Positions 44,922-54,524 of a stretch of DNA of 64,000 nucleotides are shown here, in pieces (positions within the stretch are counted from its first letter, which is position 1; every line of letters begins with the position of its first letter). This DNA comes from Argonema antarcticum A004/B2 (GTDB lineage Bacteria > Cyanobacteriota > Cyanobacteriia > Cyanobacteriales > Aerosakkonemataceae), in assembly GCF_023333585.1 (NCBI RefSeq), contig NZ_JAIQZN010000022.1:20707-84706 (forward strand), written 5' to 3'. The notes under the pieces are model-generated. The model was given only the letters and a program-made list of their open reading frames with translations, did not search any database and was not told the DNA's origin. The position numbers and the translations under genes are program-made.

Positions 44922-45735
44922 AAGCAGCAGAATTGCGAGGCAGACTATTCATACTAATAGCGATCGCATTTCTATATTCGCTCAAATCAGCCCAAATCGG
45001 TGAAAAATAGCGGTTATGGTGGTCGATGACTTTGCTAATATCAGTAAGCACTTCTAACTCATCATAAAAGTTGCCAGCTTTCCGGTATGCAGTCGGTGTG
45101 AGATTTACGCTTCCCTTGAAAGTCAACAAGCCATCAATTACACCTAATTTTTGGTGCGGTAAATCTCCCCAATTGGAACTAGAAGGTTGCACAAGTTTGA
45201 TAGATAAATTGGGTGCTTCGTTTTGATAGTCTTGCAATTCTCGCCTGAGTGAAAATTGGTCTGATGGTAATGAAACAATACCTCGAATAGGAATGCGCCG
45301 TGCTTTCAGTTTCAAAGCACCCAGAAATTGCGGACTGATACCAAAGGTGATGAAATGAAAAAATCGCTGTGCTAGATCCAAAGCATCTAATAAGCCTGTA
45401 CAAGGTGAATATTCGGGAGTGTATTGCCGTACTTTGTAGGCTATTTCTGCCAGTTTTTGGCAATGTTCAAAAATGTTGTCAATGTCATTAATGTAAAGCC
45501 GCTGTTTGCGGAAATGGGAACGAATTAAACTATGCTGTTCCACTTCCGATTTGGCATCAACAAGATAGCGAACATTACAAAACGGACATTGAATTTGTTG
45601 CTTTTCGTTTCGGGGAATAATTGAGAATATTGCAAGGCATTTTTGGCAATGTGCCTTTCCTGGCTGAAATTCTCTCAAGCTTAAAATGTCGAGACTGGGT
45701 GGAAATACATTGATATTGGGTGCGATGTAGGTCAT
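44920..45735 (-). CDS. Zinc-ribbon/phospholipase D-like protein
   Basis: A 271-residue protein. The N-terminal part has two Cys pairs, CQKC (about residue 31) and CPFC (about 51), a zinc ribbon. The C-terminal half carries one PLD/HKD half-site, HQKLGVIDGLLTFKGSVNLT (His, Lys, Asp then GSxNLT, about residues 203-222). Single-HKD PLD proteins usually dimerise to act as nucleases or phosphodiesterases. The zinc ribbon in front suggests nucleic-acid binding. It is convergent with the dehydrogenase and follows a small minus-strand ORF. I infer a nuclease; no substrate is known. Confidence 0.7.
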   Translation of the reverse strand: MTYIAPNINVFPPSLDILSLREFQPGKAHCQKCLAIFSIIPRNEKQQIQCPFCNVRYLVDAKSEVEQHSLIRSHFRKQRLYINDIDNIFEHCQKLAEIAYKVRQYTPEYSPCTGLLDALDLAQRFFHFITFGISPQFLGALKLKARRIPIRGIVSLPSDQFSLRRELQDYQNEAPNLSIKLVQPSSSNWGDLPHQKLGVIDGLLTFKGSVNLTPTAYRKAGNFYDELEVLTDISKVIDHHNRYFSPIWADLSEYRNAIAISMNSLPRNSAA

Positions 45736-45746
45736 GTTTTTATCCT

Positions 45747-45852
45747 TACAGCGGTTTCCGCTGTAATGAGGTACACTAAATATTCTGTAGCGGTTTGTAA
45801 TAAATTGGTTTACTAATTGCTACTGTACCTCATAAGAGCGGGAACCGCTGTA
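45747..45852. repeat. 28-bp imperfect inverted repeat, MITE-like
   Basis: TACAGCGGTTTCCGCTGTAA plus TGAGGTAC (45747-45774) faces its complement at 45825-45852 with three mismatches. The right arm lies in the 3' end of the small ORF at 45820-45996. Total length 106 bp, the same as the unrelated element at 41115. Confidence 0.7.
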
Positions 45853-45996
45853 CTTAGATTGTGAGTTGCTGGTAGGGTGTGAATTTTGTTCTAGCTTTGC
45901 TAAGAATTCCTCTAAACCGGGTATGACTAATTGTTGAAAGCTGTTTTGACTGTCAATATTATTAACTTTGATCTTTTCAACCTTTCGTGATGCCAT
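45820..45996 (-). CDS. Small protein, unknown (58 residues)
   Basis: This ORF begins MASRKVEKIKVNNI and contains FQQLVIPGLEEFLAKLEQN, an ordinary amphipathic sequence. The last 11 residues (KYSGSRSYEVQ) are encoded by the arm of the inverted repeat, so the repeat may have replaced the original end. AAGGGG lies 13 bases before the ATG. It is on the same strand as, and 84 bp upstream of, the zinc-ribbon/PLD gene, and may belong with it. Confidence 0.5.
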   Translation of the reverse strand: MASRKVEKIKVNNIDSQNSFQQLVIPGLEEFLAKLEQNSHPTSNSQSKYSGSRSYEVQ

Positions 45997-46263
45997 AAAT
46001 TTCTAACCCCTTCAGGTTTGTGTAACTTTCTCGGTAGGACAGTTGTATTTTGTCAACTATCAATAGTTTCTTGCAGAATCAAAAAAATGTCGATGGGTAA
46101 AAAGTAATACAATTTGATGCTAATCAATAGCAGTCAGTAAGTTTAAGTAAGATTAATTAACTGATAGGATGGGAAAGTAAGGAATTTGCTAAAAATGTGA
46201 TTTCGTGGCAATTTTTAGGTTAAACTAAAGTCTAAAGTCAAAATATAGCTACCAGGGTCGGAT
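45997..46263. other. Promoter gap between divergent small ORF and ATPase pair
   Basis: A/T-rich, 267 bp, with no ORF. It is the shared upstream region for the minus-strand small ORF/PLD genes and the plus-strand AAA/WD40 genes. Confidence 0.5.
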
Positions 46264-47607
46264 ATGAACTTTGAAGAAGGATTTCAAATCGCTGATGATG
46301 CAGTTTTTGACCAGACAGGGAAACGCCTTAATAATGTAGAGGAAACTGTAATCCGTGGCTCTTGTAATGATCAGACTTATACAGAAATGGGTAATGGTAC
46401 TAACTATAGCCCCAGATATCTACAGCACGATATTGCTCCCAAGTTGTGGAAACTGTTGACAGATGTATTTGGAGAAAAAGTAGATAAAAAAAATTGTCGG
46501 GTAGTGCTGGAACGGCGATCGCGTACTTCTGCTAATACTTCAACACAGTCTCAAAAATACCAGCCCCTAGCAGAATCAAAATTTCCAGAAGGGGAAGTGC
46601 CGCTAGATTCTCCATTTTATATCGATCGACCACCGATAGAATCTCTTTGTTATGAAGAAATTTTGCAGTCAGGAGCATTAATTCGGATTAAAGGGCCAAG
46701 GCAGATGGGTAAAACTTCCTTGATGAGAAGAATTCTAGAAGGGGCAACCAAACAAGGCTACCGAACAGTGAGTTTAAATCTTCGGCAAGCAGAAGGAACG
46801 CTTTTAACCAATCTGGATAAATTTTTGCGTTGGTTTTGTGCCAATATCAGTAAGCAGCTACAGCTAGAGCCTCTACTAAATGATTACTGGGATAAAGAGT
46901 TGATTGGCAGCATGATGAGTTGCACTACTTATTTTCAAGCTTATTTATTGGAAAAAATAGATAGCCCGTTAATTTTAGCTTTGGATGAAGTTGATAGACT
47001 TTTCGAGGATACTGATATCGCAACTGATATCGCAAAAGATTTTTTTGCTCTGTTGCGATCATGGTATGAAGAAGCAAAGAATCTCGATATTTGGAAAAAA
47101 CTACGATTAGTGATAGTACACTCCACAGAAGTTTACATTCCTCTCAAATTCAATCAATCACCTTTTAATGTCGGATTGCCAGTAGAATTGTCAGAATTCA
47201 ACGCTATTCAGGTAAAGGAATTAGCTCGGCTTCATGGACTAGATTGGACAGATAATCAAGTCGAGCAAATCATGGCAATGGTGGGAGGACATCCCTATCT
47301 ACTGCGAATCGCTCTTTATCAGATTAGCCGTCAGGATATTACCCTGGAACAACTAATACAAACTGCTGCTACAGAAGCTGGAATTTACAGCGATCATTTA
47401 CGGCGACATCTAGTTAATTTACAAGAAGATTTAGAACTATGTGCAGCTTTTAAAAATGTAGTTTCCGCAGATAATCCAGTGCAGTTAGAGCCGAGGCAAG
47501 TGTATCAATTACAAAAGATGGGATTGGTACAAGTGCAAGGCAATGATATCACTCCTCGCTGTAATTTGTATCGTCAATATTTTTGCGATCGCCTGAGAGG
47601 TAACTAA
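46264..47607 (+). CDS. vMAP-like/AAA-like domain ATPase
   Basis: A 447-residue protein. Residues 1-90 resemble the N-terminal HTH-like domain of cyanobacterial vWA-MoxR-associated proteins (vMAP): [12 protein letters not shown], then an [24 protein letters not shown] segment and VLERR. From about 105 on it is an AAA-like (PF14516-type) domain with the loop [14 protein letters not shown], Walker [10 protein letters not shown] (residues 144-152) and Walker [10 protein letters not shown] (235-243). These STAND-related ATPases are thought to be regulated switches in conflict or signalling systems. Its stop overlaps the next start by one base, so the two proteins are made together. Confidence 0.82.
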   Translation: MNFEEGFQIADDAVFDQTGKRLNNVEETVIRGSCNDQTYTEMGNGTNYSPRYLQHDIAPKLWKLLTDVFGEKVDKKNCRVVLERRSRTSANTSTQSQKYQPLAESKFPEGEVPLDSPFYIDRPPIESLCYEEILQSGALIRIKGPRQMGKTSLMRRILEGATKQGYRTVSLNLRQAEGTLLTNLDKFLRWFCANISKQLQLEPLLNDYWDKELIGSMMSCTTYFQAYLLEKIDSPLILALDEVDRLFEDTDIATDIAKDFFALLRSWYEEAKNLDIWKKLRLVIVHSTEVYIPLKFNQSPFNVGLPVELSEFNAIQVKELARLHGLDWTDNQVEQIMAMVGGHPYLLRIALYQISRQDITLEQLIQTAATEAGIYSDHLRRHLVNLQEDLELCAAFKNVVSADNPVQLEPRQVYQLQKMGLVQVQGNDITPRCNLYRQYFCDRLRGN

Positions 47608-50600
47608 TGGTTACATCACCAAATTCATCCTACAAATATCAAGTTGGAGGAAGTCTGCCAGCTGATGCTCCCAGCTATGTGAAACGACAGGCAGATGAGA
47701 AGCTTTACGAGAGGTTAAAGAATAGCGATTTTTGTTATGTATTGAACTCGCGGCAGATGGGAAAGTCTAGTTTGCGGGTACAAACAATGCAAAGTTTGAA
47801 ATTAGAAGGATTTGCTTGTGCATCCATTGACCTCTCAAAAATTGGTAGCGATATCACCGCAGAACAGTGGTATGCAGGAATAGTTTCTCAGCTATTAATG
47901 GCATTCAATTTATTAGGAACGATCAATTTAAAAACCTGGTGGCGGGAGCGGGATTTGCTTTCACCAGTACAGCGCTTTGATGATTTTATAGAAAATGTGC
48001 TACTAGGCTCACTCCAACAAAAGATTATTATTTTTGTCGATGAAATTGATAGCGTTCTCAGTCTACCATTTCCTCTAGATGATTTTTTTGCGTTGATCCG
48101 TGCTTGCTACAATGATCGTGCAGATAAGCCAGAATATAATCGCCTTACCTTTTGCTTATTAGGAGTAGCCACTCCATCAGATTTAATTCAAGACAAAAAA
48201 CGCACGCCATTTAATATTGGTCGAGGTATCGATCCTACGGGCTTTAATTTACAAGAATCTAAATTATCTTTAACTCAAGGATTGGCAGAAAAGGTAGATA
48301 ATCCTGAAATCGTTTTGCAAGAAATATTGAATTGGACAGGTGGACAACCATTTCTCACCCAAAAGTTATGCAAGATAGTTGTTGAAAAAGCAGAAAGTAG
48401 AAATCCGATTATTCGTCTGTTAGTGGAAAGCTATATTATTAATAATTGGGAATCTCAGGATGAGCCAGAACATTTGAGGACGATTAGAGATCGCATTCTC
48501 AGCAACGAACAACGTGCCAGCAGACTGTTAGGACTCTATCAACAAATATTGCAACAGGGAGGAATTCCCGCTGATGATAGTTCTGAACAAATGTATTTAC
48601 GGCTGTCGGGTTTGGTAGTTAAAAAAAACGGTAATTTAAAAGTTTATAACCGGATTTATCAGAATATTTTTAACCAAAATTGGGTGAATCAGCAATTAGC
48701 TAATCTGCGTCCTTATAGTGAAGCGATAAATGCTTGGTTAGCTTCTAATCGTCAGGATGAATCACGGCTTTTACGCGGACAAGCATTGCAAGAAGCATCA
48801 AATTGGGCAACCGAGAGAAGTTTAAGTAATGAAGATTACCAATTTTTAGCAGCTAGCGAACAATTAAAAAACCGAGAACTTCAAAGGCAGTTAGAAGCAG
48901 AACGAGAAGCAAATCAAATCTTAGAAAAAGCTCGTGAAGAAGCCAAGCAAAGCACAAGAATAGCACGCGACGGCATCAGAGCGTTGCAACTTTTTGAGGC
49001 TGGAGGCAGAGAAATAGAAAGTTTATTGTTAGCTATGGAGGCAGGACAAGACTTACAAAAATGGGTGCAAGATGGGCGTTTGCTGCAAGAATATCCCGCG
49101 ACTAGCCCAATGCTAGCCTTACAGGTAATTCTTGACAATATCCGAGAAATAAATATATTTTCTGGCAATGAATACGGCGGATCAAAGACTATCAGTTTTA
49201 GCCAAAATTGGGAGTATATAGCCATAGCTACATTAGAAGAGTCTTCTCTCTACAAGCCTGAAATAACGTTATTAAACATTTCTGGGGAGCAAATTGCTAA
49301 ATTCAAAGCCGATGATAATCCTTTCCATCACGTAATATGGATTGAATTTAGCCCTAATAATAACTTTATTGCCACGGGCTTTGAATATTTAATCAAGCTG
49401 TGGGATTTACATGGCAAACAAATAGCTGAATTTCAATGTGATCGCAATTACAAAAAAATAGAGTTTAGCCCTAATGCAGACTGCCTCGCTATTCACTACT
49501 TTGATAAAACGACTTTATGGAACTTATGTGGAAAGAGGATAGCAGAATTCATGGATTCTTATTTCAATTATTTGATGTTTAGCCCCAATGGGCAGTATAT
49601 TACTACTGATTCAGATCACAATACTCCCAGGTTGTGGGACTTATCTGGCAACCAGATAGCTGAATTGAAGGGGCATCAGGGTAAAGTATATTATTTCTGT
49701 TTTAGCCCCAATGGGCAGTATATTGCTACTGCTTCGGAGGACTGGACTGTGAGATTGTGGGACTTATCTGGCAACCAGATAGCTGAATTGAAGGGGTATG
49801 AGTGTGCAGTATATTATATCTGTTTTAGCACCAATGGGCAGTATATTGCTACTGTTTCAGATTATGATGAACCCCGGTTGTGGGATTTATCTGGAAACCA
49901 GATAGCTGAATTGAAGGGGTATGAGTGTGTATCTTTTAGCCCAGATGGAAAGTATATAGCCACCGATCACGATAGGATTGCACACCTATGGAATTTATCT
50001 GGAAAATTGATCAATAAGTATGAGTATCTTGGAAATGACACTTGGCTAAGTAAGATTACTTTTAGCCCTGATGGTAAGTATCTAGTTACTGCTTCAGATG
50101 AAAGTACAGTTATAAAAGTATGGAACTTATCTGGAAAACAAATAGCTAAATTTACAGACTCCTACAGTATAGATATTAGCTTTAGCCCCGATAGCAAGTA
50201 TATGGCTGTTACCCTTTATCAAGGTATTACATGGCTATGGGACTTATCTGAAAAGAAGATATTCCAATTTCAAGGACATGAAGGCGAGGTAACGAGTGTC
50301 TCTTTTAGCCCAGATGGGCAATACATCGTCACTGCATCAGATGACTGTACTGCAAGGCTGTGGGATTTATCTGGGAATCAAATAACTCTATTTTCGGGGC
50401 ATAAAAACAAGATAACAAGTGTCAGTTTTAGCCCCAATGGTGAGTACATTGCTACTGCCTCTGATGACTGTACGGTAAGGCTGTGGGATTTATTTGGTAA
50501 TCAGATAACCAAATTCAGAGATCACCGTGACAAGGTATTGAGTGTTAGTTTTAGCCCCAATGGACAGATGCTAGCCACTGGTGATGCAGAGGACAACACA

Positions 50601-51200
50601 CGGCTCTGGGATTTATCTGGGAAGGAGATAGCTGGAGTCATTGGCCACCATGTTAGCTTTAGCAGTCAAGGGAAATACCTTGCTACTGCCTCAGATGATG
50701 GCAAAGTGCGGCTATGGAATTTATCTGGAAGTTTGGAATTCGAGTTTAACGGACATCAGGGCAAGATCATGAGTGTTAGTTTTAGCCCCAATGGAGAATA
50801 CTTAGCTACTGCCTCAGATGACCGTACTGTAAAGCTGTGGGACTTGTTTGGAAACCTGGTAGATCAATTTTGGGGGCATCAAGGTACGGTAACAAGTGTC
50901 AGTTTTAGTCCTGATGGGCAAATACTTGCCACAGCTTCAGAGGACGGTAGCGCAAGACTTTGGAATTTATCAGGGAATCAGATAGCAGAATTAAAGGGAC
51001 ATCAAAACAGAGTAAATAGTGTTAGTTTTAGCCCCAATGGTAAATACCTCGCCACTGCTTCAGAAGACCACACTGCAAGACTATGGCGAGTAGAAACATT
51101 AGACGAACTACTCGCCAGAGGTTGCGAATGGCTTAAATATTACTTTGTCAGCCATCCCGAAACACTACAACAATTAAAGATATGCCAAAAAAGTGAGTGA
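47607..51200 (+). CDS. AAA-like domain-WD40 propeller protein
   Basis: A 1197-residue protein. Residues about 10-365 are an AAA-like domain with Walker [10 protein letters not shown] (47-55) and Walker [10 protein letters not shown] (140-148); then a charged coiled coil (about 415-450), and from about 510 to 1165 some 14-15 WD40 repeats, the later ones nearly identical ([37 protein letters not shown]). It is coupled to the vMAP-like ATPase by an ATG/TAA overlap. Such NTPase-WD40 proteins are thought to sense a ligand through the propeller and switch an effector. The recent-looking repeats imply fast change of the sensor face. No effector domain is seen in it. Confidence 0.85.
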   Translation: MVTSPNSSYKYQVGGSLPADAPSYVKRQADEKLYERLKNSDFCYVLNSRQMGKSSLRVQTMQSLKLEGFACASIDLSKIGSDITAEQWYAGIVSQLLMAFNLLGTINLKTWWRERDLLSPVQRFDDFIENVLLGSLQQKIIIFVDEIDSVLSLPFPLDDFFALIRACYNDRADKPEYNRLTFCLLGVATPSDLIQDKKRTPFNIGRGIDPTGFNLQESKLSLTQGLAEKVDNPEIVLQEILNWTGGQPFLTQKLCKIVVEKAESRNPIIRLLVESYIINNWESQDEPEHLRTIRDRILSNEQRASRLLGLYQQILQQGGIPADDSSEQMYLRLSGLVVKKNGNLKVYNRIYQNIFNQNWVNQQLANLRPYSEAINAWLASNRQDESRLLRGQALQEASNWATERSLSNEDYQFLAASEQLKNRELQRQLEAEREANQILEKAREEAKQSTRIARDGIRALQLFEAGGREIESLLLAMEAGQDLQKWVQDGRLLQEYPATSPMLALQVILDNIREINIFSGNEYGGSKTISFSQNWEYIAIATLEESSLYKPEITLLNISGEQIAKFKADDNPFHHVIWIEFSPNNNFIATGFEYLIKLWDLHGKQIAEFQCDRNYKKIEFSPNADCLAIHYFDKTTLWNLCGKRIAEFMDSYFNYLMFSPNGQYITTDSDHNTPRLWDLSGNQIAELKGHQGKVYYFCFSPNGQYIATASEDWTVRLWDLSGNQIAELKGYECAVYYICFSTNGQYIATVSDYDEPRLWDLSGNQIAELKGYECVSFSPDGKYIATDHDRIAHLWNLSGKLINKYEYLGNDTWLSKITFSPDGKYLVTASDESTVIKVWNLSGKQIAKFTDSYSIDISFSPDSKYMAVTLYQGITWLWDLSEKKIFQFQGHEGEVTSVSFSPDGQYIVTASDDCTARLWDLSGNQITLFSGHKNKITSVSFSPNGEYIATASDDCTVRLWDLFGNQITKFRDHRDKVLSVSFSPNGQMLATGDAEDNTRLWDLSGKEIAGVIGHHVSFSSQGKYLATASDDGKVRLWNLSGSLEFEFNGHQGKIMSVSFSPNGEYLATASDDRTVKLWDLFGNLVDQFWGHQGTVTSVSFSPDGQILATASEDGSARLWNLSGNQIAELKGHQNRVNSVSFSPNGKYLATASEDHTARLWRVETLDELLARGCEWLKYYFVSHPETLQQLKICQKSE

Positions 51201-51230
51201 TATCATGTTCGTTTGGATCGGTATTATATG

Positions 51231-51297
51231 GTAGGGACGGGTTTTGTTGAGAGATTGTTTATTTGACACAGGGGTTATCTGCTAAACCCGCCCCTAC
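51231..51297. repeat. 67-bp palindromic repeat, GTAGGGGCGGGTTT family
   Basis: GTAGGGACGGGTTT at 51231-51244 faces AAACCCGCCCCTAC at 51284-51297 with one mismatch. A second copy lies at 53143-53208. Confidence 0.75.
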
Positions 51298-51338
51298 AAT
51301 CGCACTTACCACCCTCACCAACTTTCCACCACCAAAAA

Positions 51339-52328
51339 ATGCTTGATTTCTACCAACAACTAGCTCAAGCCTTACAACAAAGCCCTGTAGTTCTCGCCAC
51401 TGTCACCAGCATCAAAGGTTCTGTTCCCAGAGAAGTCGGTGCGAAAATGATTGTTTGCTCCCATAATTCTACCATCGGTACGATCGGCGGTGGTGCTGGA
51501 GAAGCGAAAGTTATCGAAAAAGCCCTAGAAATACTGGAAACTGGCGAAAAACAATTTGTGGAAATCGATTTATCGGGCGCAATCAATCGCGAAACTCAAG
51601 GCGTCTGTGGCGGTACGATGCTAGTTTGGCTGGAACGCTGGACAGCGAAAGAAAATCTTGCCTTAGTCAATCAAATTATAGATATTTTATCATCAGGAAG
51701 TTCTGCCATACTCGTCACGCCCTTTGTTCCAGACTTGCCACCATATTTAGATATTGCCAATAACGATAAGGAACCGCAAATTAATTCTTGCTTTCGAGAA
51801 ACTTTGCTGCCTCTACCAACTTTATTAATAATTGGTGCGGGTCACGTCGCCGTGCCATTAGCTCAGATTGCTCACTTAGCTGGATTTAGGATAATTGTAC
51901 AGGACGAGCGCACTGAATTTGCCACCAAAGAACGCTTTCCTCAAGTATCTACTATTTTACCATTTCCACTTACTAATTACCCATTTTCAACCGAAAATCT
52001 TTATGTCGCACTGGTAACGCGGGGAATGCAAAACGATTTAGCAGCATTGCGAATTTTGTTAAAACGACAAACTCAATATATCGGTATGATTGGCTCATTA
52101 AAGCGTGTTGGTTTAGTCCGACAACAATTACAACAAGAAGGATATCCCGAAAACGCATTAAAATCAATTTATGCTCCCATTGGTTTGGATATCGGTGCTT
52201 TAACTCCGGAGGAAATCGCAGTTAGCATCTGTGCCGAATTAATCAAAGTTCGTCGGGGTGGAAAGGGCCGATCGCTATCAGAGCAAATGCGCTCTATTAC
52301 TCCCTTCCCGGTGGAAGACTATGTATAG
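51339..52328 (+). CDS. xdhC: XdhC/CoxI-family molybdenum-cofactor insertion protein
   Basis: A 329-residue protein. The N-terminal XdhC/CoxI domain has SIKGSVPREVGAKMIV and GTIGGGAGEAKVIEKAL; the C-terminal Rossmann-like domain begins LIIGAGHVAVPLAQ (about residue 173) and contains YVALVTRG and YIGMIGSLKR. XdhC binds the molybdenum cofactor, promotes its sulfuration and inserts it into xanthine dehydrogenase. It is 6.4 kb from that enzyme, on the same strand, with unrelated genes between. MocA follows. Confidence 0.92.
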   Translation: MLDFYQQLAQALQQSPVVLATVTSIKGSVPREVGAKMIVCSHNSTIGTIGGGAGEAKVIEKALEILETGEKQFVEIDLSGAINRETQGVCGGTMLVWLERWTAKENLALVNQIIDILSSGSSAILVTPFVPDLPPYLDIANNDKEPQINSCFRETLLPLPTLLIIGAGHVAVPLAQIAHLAGFRIIVQDERTEFATKERFPQVSTILPFPLTNYPFSTENLYVALVTRGMQNDLAALRILLKRQTQYIGMIGSLKRVGLVRQQLQQEGYPENALKSIYAPIGLDIGALTPEEIAVSICAELIKVRRGGKGRSLSEQMRSITPFPVEDYV

Positions 52329-52487
52329 TGGGAGGGCGTTCGCGTTCGCGTAGCGGCGCGGATGCGCGGACTCGTGCCGTAGGCATTAGCATTGCGGGAT
52401 TAATCTTAACTCAAAACCGAAACGTCAATTCCGCAATGCTTCGCCCCTACATAATCTTGTGGCGGAACTGAGTAATTAGCTACATTT
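52329..52487. repeat. G/C-rich palindromic stretch between xdhC and mocA
   Basis: GGCGTTCGCGTTCGCGTAGCG and following CGCGGATGCGCGG-type palindromes occupy about 52335-52385; a common class of cyanobacterial repeats. Confidence 0.4.
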
Positions 52488-53102
52488 ATGCTAATGAATA
52501 CGGATTTTCATTCTCCCCCGCTCCTCTTTGCGATCGTGCTATCAGCCGGTGCTTCGCGCCGCATGGGGACTTGCAAAGCCTCCCTGCCTTGGGAAAAAGG
52601 AAAAACTCTCCTATCCTATCAAGTAGAGCAATTTCTGCTGGCTGGCATCACACCTGTGGTAGTGCTTGGGCCTCACAATTGCGATCGCAAAAAAGATTGT
52701 CCCCCCGACACCTGTTTTGTCATCAATCCCGACCCCAGCCAAGGCAAAACCAGTTCTATCTTGACAGGACTCCAATCCATCCCCAAAAATTGTCAAGTCT
52801 TGGCTATCTCAGCAGTTGACCAACCCAGACCAACTGAAATTTACCAAAAATTACTGCAAGAACAAATACACAATGACTCAATAATTACTGCACCAACTTA
52901 CAAAGGTAAATTGGGACATCCCTTATTTTTCTCCAGCAAAGCATTGCTTCACTTAGAAAACATTCGCGAAGAAACATTTGGATTGCGCCAAGTTGTCCAA
53001 GAGTTTTACGCAGTCATCAATAAAGTAGAATTTGATAATCAGGTTGTTATCACGGATATCAACACACCTGAAAACTATAGCAACGTGCTGAGTGCTGAGT
53101 AA
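52488..53102 (+). CDS. mocA: Molybdenum cofactor cytidylyltransferase-like (MocA/MobA family)
   Basis: A 204-residue nucleotidyltransferase. The N-terminal VLSAGASRRMGTCKASLPW is the nucleotide-binding signature, and SAVDQPRPTE (about residues 105-114) and GKLGHPLFF complete the family pattern. MocA adds CMP to the molybdenum cofactor for enzymes of the xanthine dehydrogenase family, so it fits with xdhC just upstream. It could start at ATG 52488 or 52494. The exact nucleotide (CTP rather than GTP) is inferred from context. Confidence 0.85.
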   Translation: MLMNTDFHSPPLLFAIVLSAGASRRMGTCKASLPWEKGKTLLSYQVEQFLLAGITPVVVLGPHNCDRKKDCPPDTCFVINPDPSQGKTSSILTGLQSIPKNCQVLAISAVDQPRPTEIYQKLLQEQIHNDSIITAPTYKGKLGHPLFFSSKALLHLENIREETFGLRQVVQEFYAVINKVEFDNQVVITDINTPENYSNVLSAE

Positions 53103-53142
53103 AAACACAGTCGCTTCCTTGGTTTGATAGTTCTATGTGTTC

Positions 53143-53208
53143 GTAGGGGCGGGTTTGGCAGATAATTTGTCGCTAACCGACAAGAATCAGGGCAAAACCC
53201 GCCCCTAC
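53143..53208. repeat. 66-bp palindromic repeat, GTAGGGGCGGGTTT family
   Basis: Perfect 14-bp arms (53143-53156, 53195-53208) enclose an inner TTGTCG/CGACAA stem. It is the twin of the element at 51231; the two bracket xdhC-mocA. Confidence 0.8.
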
Positions 53209-53273
53209 AATTTACCTGTACCGTTCGGCTGACGCTCACGGAAGCCTCACCCACTCCCAAGCTGCTGTAGTTC

Positions 53274-54524
53274 CTAAACGAAAGTAAAAGAACTACTTCC
53301 AAGACTCAAATCCGTAACCCCTTGCACAATACCAACCAGCTCATTCTGAGCTGACACCTGGAAAATGGCTGTTCCTGTCGGTAAACTGCCTTTAGAGATA
53401 GCCAGCACGTAGTTATTTGCCGAACCGCGCAGCTGGATTACATCCTCACCAGCTTTGAAGTCAGTAATTAGGGCGTAATCATTTAAACCGGCATCGGCAT
53501 CATTGCCATCGTTGTAGTAAAACACATTGGTGTTCGCCAGTATAAATCTATCAGATCCTTCTCCGCCAACGAGGGTATCTATCTCGCCTAGTCCAGGACT
53601 GGCAGCGCTAGCGTCAACGCCACTAAGGGTATCGTTTCCCTTGTCGCCACTGAGGAAATCGCTGCCAGTGCTACCGATAAGCAGGTCGTTATCCTGGCCG
53701 CCGTAAATAATATCGTTGCCTACATTCCCATCTATGGTGTCGCTGCCTTGATTGCCGTTGAAGATGTCGTCGCCCTTACCGCCAGCGAGACTGTCATCCC
53801 CCAAGTTACCAAAGAGGACATCAGCACCTTCATTGCCGAAGAGAAAATCCTTATCTTGACCGCCGTAGAGGCTATCCTTGCCTAGACCCCCATTCAAAGT
53901 GTCGCTGCCTTGGTTGCCGTTGAACAAATCGTCGCCGTCACTGCCAACGAGACTGTCATTCCCCTGCTTGCCAAATAAGGTGTCATCTCCCACTCCACCC
54001 CTGAGATTATCGTTGCCGTCAGTTCCTTGAATGAGGGTGCCGGAAGTGGCAGCGACTTGGCCGCGAATTTCACCTTTGGGAAACGCATTGGTGTGGATAT
54101 TCAGGTACAGAACAGTATCTGCACCGGGGTTAGTGGCTTTCAAAGGTGCCACGAAAGTACTTAATGGCTGATTGGCAATATCCGTTTGTTCCCAGATGCC
54201 GGTGACGGTTGCTGAACCATCTGGGTTAATTGCGATCGCTCGGTCATCTGTATCTTGAGCGGGATTAACTATACCGAAGACAACGGGGCCATCGGTGCCA
54301 CGCGGCGCACTATGGAAATGCAAACTCGTGACATCATCCTTGCTGTCAGGAGTCTGAGGCGCTAAGCCCAACACAGGCCCAAAGTCCAAACCTTTAACCG
54401 TTATGCTGTAGGTCAAGGCATCTCCGGTGTCGTTCAGCTCCAAACCGGCAAACGCGATCGCTTTTGACCCGGTGGGCATAGGCTCTTGATCGCCGGTCAT
54501 TGATGTTTTGAATATGTTGGCCAT
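53274..54524 (-). CDS. CHRD-RTX secreted calcium-binding protein
   Basis: A 416-residue protein. Residues about 1-155 are a CHRD domain (LTYSITVKGLDFGPV, LHFHSAPRGTDGPVVF, LYLNIHTNAFPKGEIRGQV). Residues about 165-310 hold RTX nonapeptides of the type GGxGxDxLxGxxGND, some in GNQGSD form, which bind calcium outside the cell. The C-terminus has ALITDFKAGEDVIQLRG, the usual end region of cyanobacterial RTX proteins exported by type I secretion. There is no cleaved signal peptide. No transporter is nearby. Probably a surface or extracellular protein. Confidence 0.87.
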   Translation of the reverse strand: MANIFKTSMTGDQEPMPTGSKAIAFAGLELNDTGDALTYSITVKGLDFGPVLGLAPQTPDSKDDVTSLHFHSAPRGTDGPVVFGIVNPAQDTDDRAIAINPDGSATVTGIWEQTDIANQPLSTFVAPLKATNPGADTVLYLNIHTNAFPKGEIRGQVAATSGTLIQGTDGNDNLRGGVGDDTLFGKQGNDSLVGSDGDDLFNGNQGSDTLNGGLGKDSLYGGQDKDFLFGNEGADVLFGNLGDDSLAGGKGDDIFNGNQGSDTIDGNVGNDIIYGGQDNDLLIGSTGSDFLSGDKGNDTLSGVDASAASPGLGEIDTLVGGEGSDRFILANTNVFYYNDGNDADAGLNDYALITDFKAGEDVIQLRGSANNYVLAISKGSLPTGTAIFQVSAQNELVGIVQGVTDLSLGSSSFTFV

